Assembly: GCA_001606155.1 (NCBI GenBank) | Contig: LODT01000051.1 | Span: 969,788-1,033,787 of the forward strand | Direction of reading: 5' to 3' | Length of the DNA stretch: 64,000 nt | Source: Tieghemostelium lacteum | Lineage: Eukaryota; Evosea; Eumycetozoa; Dictyosteliales; Raperosteliaceae | Shown: positions 60,413 to 64,000 of the stretch, piece by piece | Numbering within the stretch: the stretch's first letter is position 1 | How the letters are laid out: the number at the start of each line of letters is the position of its first letter | The notes under the pieces: model-generated | The model's input: only the letters and a program-made list of their open reading frames with translations | Told to the model about the DNA's origin: nothing | The model's database searches: none | Translations under genes and position numbers: made by a program

Positions 60413-62472
60413 TTATTTCACTTCATTTTGGGCTAAAGATGCAAATATTAAACTAACAGCAAATGCACCAGGATCCATATGATTTTGTGATCTATCACCT
60501 AAATATTGTGATCTACCAGCATGTGAAACCATATTTATAGTTGATTTAGCACCGTTAAATGCAGACTCATGTGCCTCTGAAAAAAGTTGACTATTTGAAA
60601 CAACATTTTTTTTTGAGTGTATTTGTATGCATTTTGAAGCAGGTATCAATGCGTCCAATATTGTTGAATCACCTAATTTGGCATTACCAAGATCTTGAAT
60701 AGCTTTAATACCACTTTCCAGTGCATCAGACCAATGTAACAATGTAGGTACACCACCGAGAGTAGAAGTATTAGTAGCAGTAACAGTAGAAGAAAAAGAG
60801 GAGATGGTAGATTGGTAGAGTGTTTGTGAGAACTTGATAAAGAATATCGAAATAAAAGCGCTAATACTTCCACCACCACAATCTTGAACTAAATTGGATA
60901 TCTCACGGAATAGACAGCATGGGTATTCAATTAGAGAAGATAGTGTTGAATTCAAATTAATCTTTATATGATCTGATATTTTACTTAATGTCAAACCAAT
61001 ATCACCATCACCTACTTTACTATCTAATTGTGTCAATTCATCTTGATTTTCAATCAATATATTACAAACTGATTCAATTTTTGATTTTATTAAAGTGGCA
61101 GTTTCTTGTGATACTCTTACAAGTTTTAAATTATTATTATTATTATTATTATTATTAGTGGACTCTGTATTTGATTTATCACCACCTGACATTGATTGTT
61201 CTTTATAAAAGCTTATAGTATCAATTGATGGTTTCATTATAGAATTTATAGGCCATGCTTGTGCATTAGTTGATGAATCAATGTATTTTAATAAGTGATC
61301 ACATTGATTGTCATTCATTGATAATATAGTTATACTAATACCTGACATTTCAAGTGATGTCATTAATGTAGCACTTATATATCTATGAATTTTATAGTGT
61401 TGATTTGTTTTGTTGTTATCATTGTTATAATTTTTAAAATAATCAAATATGTCTTTACTGATAATAGACATCTCCATTTGAGTTGTTGATCCTAAATTAT
61501 TTAATAAAATTACAATATTATTTAAATCTTTAATAGATGATTTATTCTCAAATATTACATCTATAATATTTTTCTATTTCAATATTAGTTTAGAAAATTA
61601 GTGAATTTTCATATTTATATATAAATATAATACATACAACAATAACTTTTGAAGTAGTTAATGCTATTTTTTTAATACCAGGTTCACCATGAATACCCAA
61701 TCCAAATTCAATTTCATTATCATCTAATTGAAAAGTGGGATGGCCAATAGCTGGTATTGTACATGATGTCAAACCTACAGCCATTGTATTAATGTATGGT
61801 TGAAACTATCATTGTACAATTTAACTAAATCATTAAGGTTCATACCTGATTCAGCAGCTGATCCCAATATTTTATGAACCAAAACAGTTCCTGCAATACC
61901 TCTTCTCTTTGAATTATTTTTATTCTCACCTTCATCATCATCATCATCATCATCATCATTTGATGACAACAAAGAAACATCATCATGTACTAATATAATT
62001 TCAACATTTAAATTTAATTCAGATCTAGCCATTTCAGCAGCAATAGAGAAATTTAATCTATCACCAGTATAATTTTTTACAATTAATAGACATCCACATT
62101 TTGAAGAACTAACAGCTTTAATAGCTTCAAATATCTGTTTAGGTGATGGGCTTGCAAATACATCTCCAAATACTGCTGCTGATAACATTCCACGTCCAAC
62201 AAATCCTGCATGACTTGGTTCATGACCACTTCCACCACCACTAATTAATGCTACTTTACTTAAAACTCTTTAATAATAATAATAATAAATAAGTATACTC
62301 AATATACATTTTATAAATTATAAAAAAAGAAAGATATTAACTCTTTATCTCTACAATCTGATCTAACAATTACATTGTATTTATCTAATTTTAAAACATT
62401 TGAATTTGATAAACAAATACCATCAATCATTTCATTGACTACATTTTTTAGATCATTAATGATTTTTTTCAT
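60413..62472 (-). CDS. Triokinase/dihydroxyacetone kinase, with an apparent frameshift
   Basis: Three exons, complement(join(60413..61573,61639..62267,62342..62472)) within a base; the second intron begins GTATGT at 61637. About 640 aa if the frame were continuous. DhaK motifs: ISGGGSGHEPSHAGFVG, LLIVKNYTGDRLNF, GTVLVHKILG and catalytic His in GLGIHGEPG. DhaL motifs: DSKVGDGDIGLTLS and DCGGGSISAF, with the end DPGAFAVSL. It phosphorylates dihydroxyacetone or glyceraldehyde with ATP. The middle exon reads in one frame to NDLVKLYND and must shift to continue FQPYINTMAVGLTSC; the switch is at 61806-61807 (bases AG between GAT and TTT). Both flanks match the family and no intron fits the phase, so this is a real mutation, a recent pseudogene or a sequence error. 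An Asp run sits in the DhaK part. Confidence 0.85.
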
Positions 62473-62560
62473 TTGATCTTTAAACAGATTATTGATAAAA
62501 TAAAATTAAAAATAAAAAAAAAAATACATGATTGATGGTGTGGTATTATGAAAATGAAAT

Positions 62561-63889
62561 TTATTTCTTACCAACTTGCATAATTTTCATATTATTAGTT
62601 TTACCTGGAACACCTTCCATGACACCAGAAACGATAACAACACGAGAACCTACTTTACATAAATTATTTTTGATGGCATATTCAATACAATTGTCAACCA
62701 AATTATCAGTACCAACAAGAGATTCGACCAAGAAAGAGATAGCACCTCTAGTAGCCAAGAGATGTTTTACAGTGTGACGCCAAGAGGTAACAGCAAATAC
62801 TGGCATTGGTGGTCTATACTTACTAACTAATCTAGTGGTAAGACCAGTTTCAGTAAGGGTGATAATCAAATCAGCCTTTAGGTCAATAGCAGTAGCAACA
62901 GCATAAGAGGCAACAGTCTCAGCAATAGAGATTGGTTTTGGAGTTGACATTTTCAAGGCAGCAAATAAGGATTGATAATCAGTTGAAGATTCAACGAGTT
63001 CAGCTTCTCTACAGATTTTAGCCATAATATCAACAGCTTCAAATGGATAGTCACCAGAAGCAGTTTCACCAGATAACATGACAGCATCAGTGCCATCTAA
63101 AACGGCATTAGCAACATCAGTAGCCTCAGCACGGGTTGGACGTGGATTTTTAATCATTGATTCCAACATTTGAGTGGCAGTAATTACTGGTTTACCAACA
63201 CTGTTACATTTGGAAACAATCATTTTTTGAGCTACAAAAATTTTCTCCATTTGAACTTCAACACCTAGATCACCTCTAGCAACCATGATACCATCAGAAA
63301 CCTCTAGAATCTCATTGAAGTTATCGACACCCTCAACATTTTCAATCTTACTGATAATGTGAATATCGTCACGAGCAGCACCTAAAATTTGTTTAATCTC
63401 AAGAACATCTTCGGCTTTTCTGATAAATGAGGCAGCAATGAAATCAACCTTTTGTTCAACACCAAATTTAATATCATCAATATCCTTTTCAGAGAGAGCT
63501 GGGAGATTTACAATGGCACCTGGTAAATGAACATTCTTATTTTCACCTAATCTACTGTTATTATTAACTCTACACAGACAATACCCTTTCTCTTTTTCTA
63601 CTGCAACAATACTCAATGAAATGACACCATCTGCAATTAAAATATATCCACCAACTTTAACTGAATTTACCAAATCCTTATAATCAATTGATATTCTATT
63701 GATGTTACCCGGTTGTGATGTATTGGTGTCTACAATAATCTCTTGACCTACTTGTAAATCAATGTATCCTTGACGGTCTTCAATTTTACCAGTTCTAATC
63801 TCTGGTCCTTTTGTATCTAACATTATAGCACAAATTTTACCAGTCTTTTGACATGCTGATCTTAGATTTTTAATAACTTGTGCATGATA
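62561..63889 (-). CDS. pyk: Pyruvate kinase, 5' partial
   Basis: The exon from 63889 to the stop at 62561 encodes the last 442 residues. It begins YHAQVIKNLRSACQKTGK right after a TTTAG acceptor, so the start exon (about 60-90 residues, including the NxSHG region) lies beyond the window. Seen: MLDTKGPEIRTG, the B domain (about residues 40-140), the active-site lysine in SKIENVEG, metal and substrate residues in MVARGDLGVE, and TATQMLESMIKNPRPTRAEATDVANAVLDGTDAVMLSGETA. It makes pyruvate and ATP from phosphoenolpyruvate in the cytosol. The allosteric C domain ends MKIMQVGKK. The triokinase gene starts 88 bp downstream on the same strand. Confidence 0.95.
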   Translation of the reverse strand, partial: YHAQVIKNLRSACQKTGKICAIMLDTKGPEIRTGKIEDRQGYIDLQVGQEIIVDTNTSQPGNINRISIDYKDLVNSVKVGGYILIADGVISLSIVAVEKEKGYCLCRVNNNSRLGENKNVHLPGAIVNLPALSEKDIDDIKFGVEQKVDFIAASFIRKAEDVLEIKQILGAARDDIHIISKIENVEGVDNFNEILEVSDGIMVARGDLGVEVQMEKIFVAQKMIVSKCNSVGKPVITATQMLESMIKNPRPTRAEATDVANAVLDGTDAVMLSGETASGDYPFEAVDIMAKICREAELVESSTDYQSLFAALKMSTPKPISIAETVASYAVATAIDLKADLIITLTETGLTTRLVSKYRPPMPVFAVTSWRHTVKHLLATRGAISFLVESLVGTDNLVDNCIEYAIKNNLCKVGSRVVIVSGVMEGVPGKTNNMKIMQVGKK

Positions 63890-64000
63890 CTAAATAGATT
63901 ATCATTTATTTTTTTTTTTTTTTTTTTTAGTTAAAAATTTAAAAATTTACTTTTTTTTTTTTTATTTTTTTTAATTATTTTACTTTTAACTTAATTTACT
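63890..64000 (-). other. Intron of the pyruvate kinase gene, continuing past the window
   Basis: On the - strand this is AT-only-like DNA with long A runs and a TTTAG acceptor at its 3' end. No exon-like frame is visible before the window edge, so the intron exceeds 110 bp, longer than most others here. Confidence 0.7.

Noticed and set aside
61805-61846. A 40 bp intron in the triokinase gene (GTATGA...GATAG) to explain the frame change
   Set aside because: The phase does not fit (it leads to a stop within a few codons), 40 bp is below the other introns here, and it would remove residues that match the kinase family.

Overview
The window looks like a dictyostelid (Dictyostelium-type social amoeba) nuclear chromosome segment. 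It is very AT-rich between genes, introns are short (54-118 bp) with GT..AG ends, and coding regions carry long Gln, Asn, Thr and Ser runs written in CAA, AAT, ACA and TCA codons. The gene set (an Lvs-type BEACH protein, a Tgr/TIG adhesion-like protein, a HERC1-like HECT ligase with a PH domain, an SglA-type sphingosine-1-phosphate lyase) fits this group. I cannot name the species. No rRNA, tRNA or CRISPR was found.

Layout, left to right: 3' part of a BEACH/WD40 gene (+); tRNA-splicing endonuclease subunit Sen54 (-); ZC3H15/DFRP1 zinc-finger protein (+); a rearranged stretch (9.5-10.6 kb) with a second, degraded copy of the ZC3H15 3' end and a possible retroelement integrase remnant; a B-box/Sel1-repeat protein (+); a broken, partly inverted copy of a TIG exon followed at once by the intact TIG membrane protein gene (+); coatomer beta' (+); TraB-domain protein (+); GATA factor (-) with a 2.4 kb upstream region; METTL23-like methyltransferase (+); a 14.2 kb HECT E3 ligase gene (-); an RNase III-fold, possibly mitochondrial-ribosomal protein (+); spastin-like AAA ATPase (-); secreted carboxylesterase (-); sphingosine-1-phosphate lyase (+); a small tail-anchored repeat protein of unknown function (+); importin alpha (+); molybdopterin synthase large subunit (-); heparan-glucosaminide acetyltransferase-like (-); gamma-synergin-like AP-1 accessory protein (-); triokinase/dihydroxyacetone kinase with an apparent frameshift (-); and the 3' part of pyruvate kinase (-), whose first exon lies outside the window.

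Most genes are unrelated housekeeping functions with short spacers. Functional themes that recur are membrane traffic (BEACH, COPI, synergin, spastin), lysosome and lipid metabolism (HGSNAT-like, S1P lyase), and triose metabolism (pyruvate kinase next to triokinase). I re-joined exons by reading both sides of each splice site. This restored true start codons for the HECT ligase, coatomer beta', triokinase, HGSNAT-like and synergin-like genes, and the N-terminal exon of Sen54. The least explained items are the three-repeat tail-anchored protein, the triokinase frameshift, the half-inverted TIG duplication, the duplicated ZC3H15 tail beside an integrase-like remnant, and the start codon of coatomer beta' standing alone as a one-codon coding exon.
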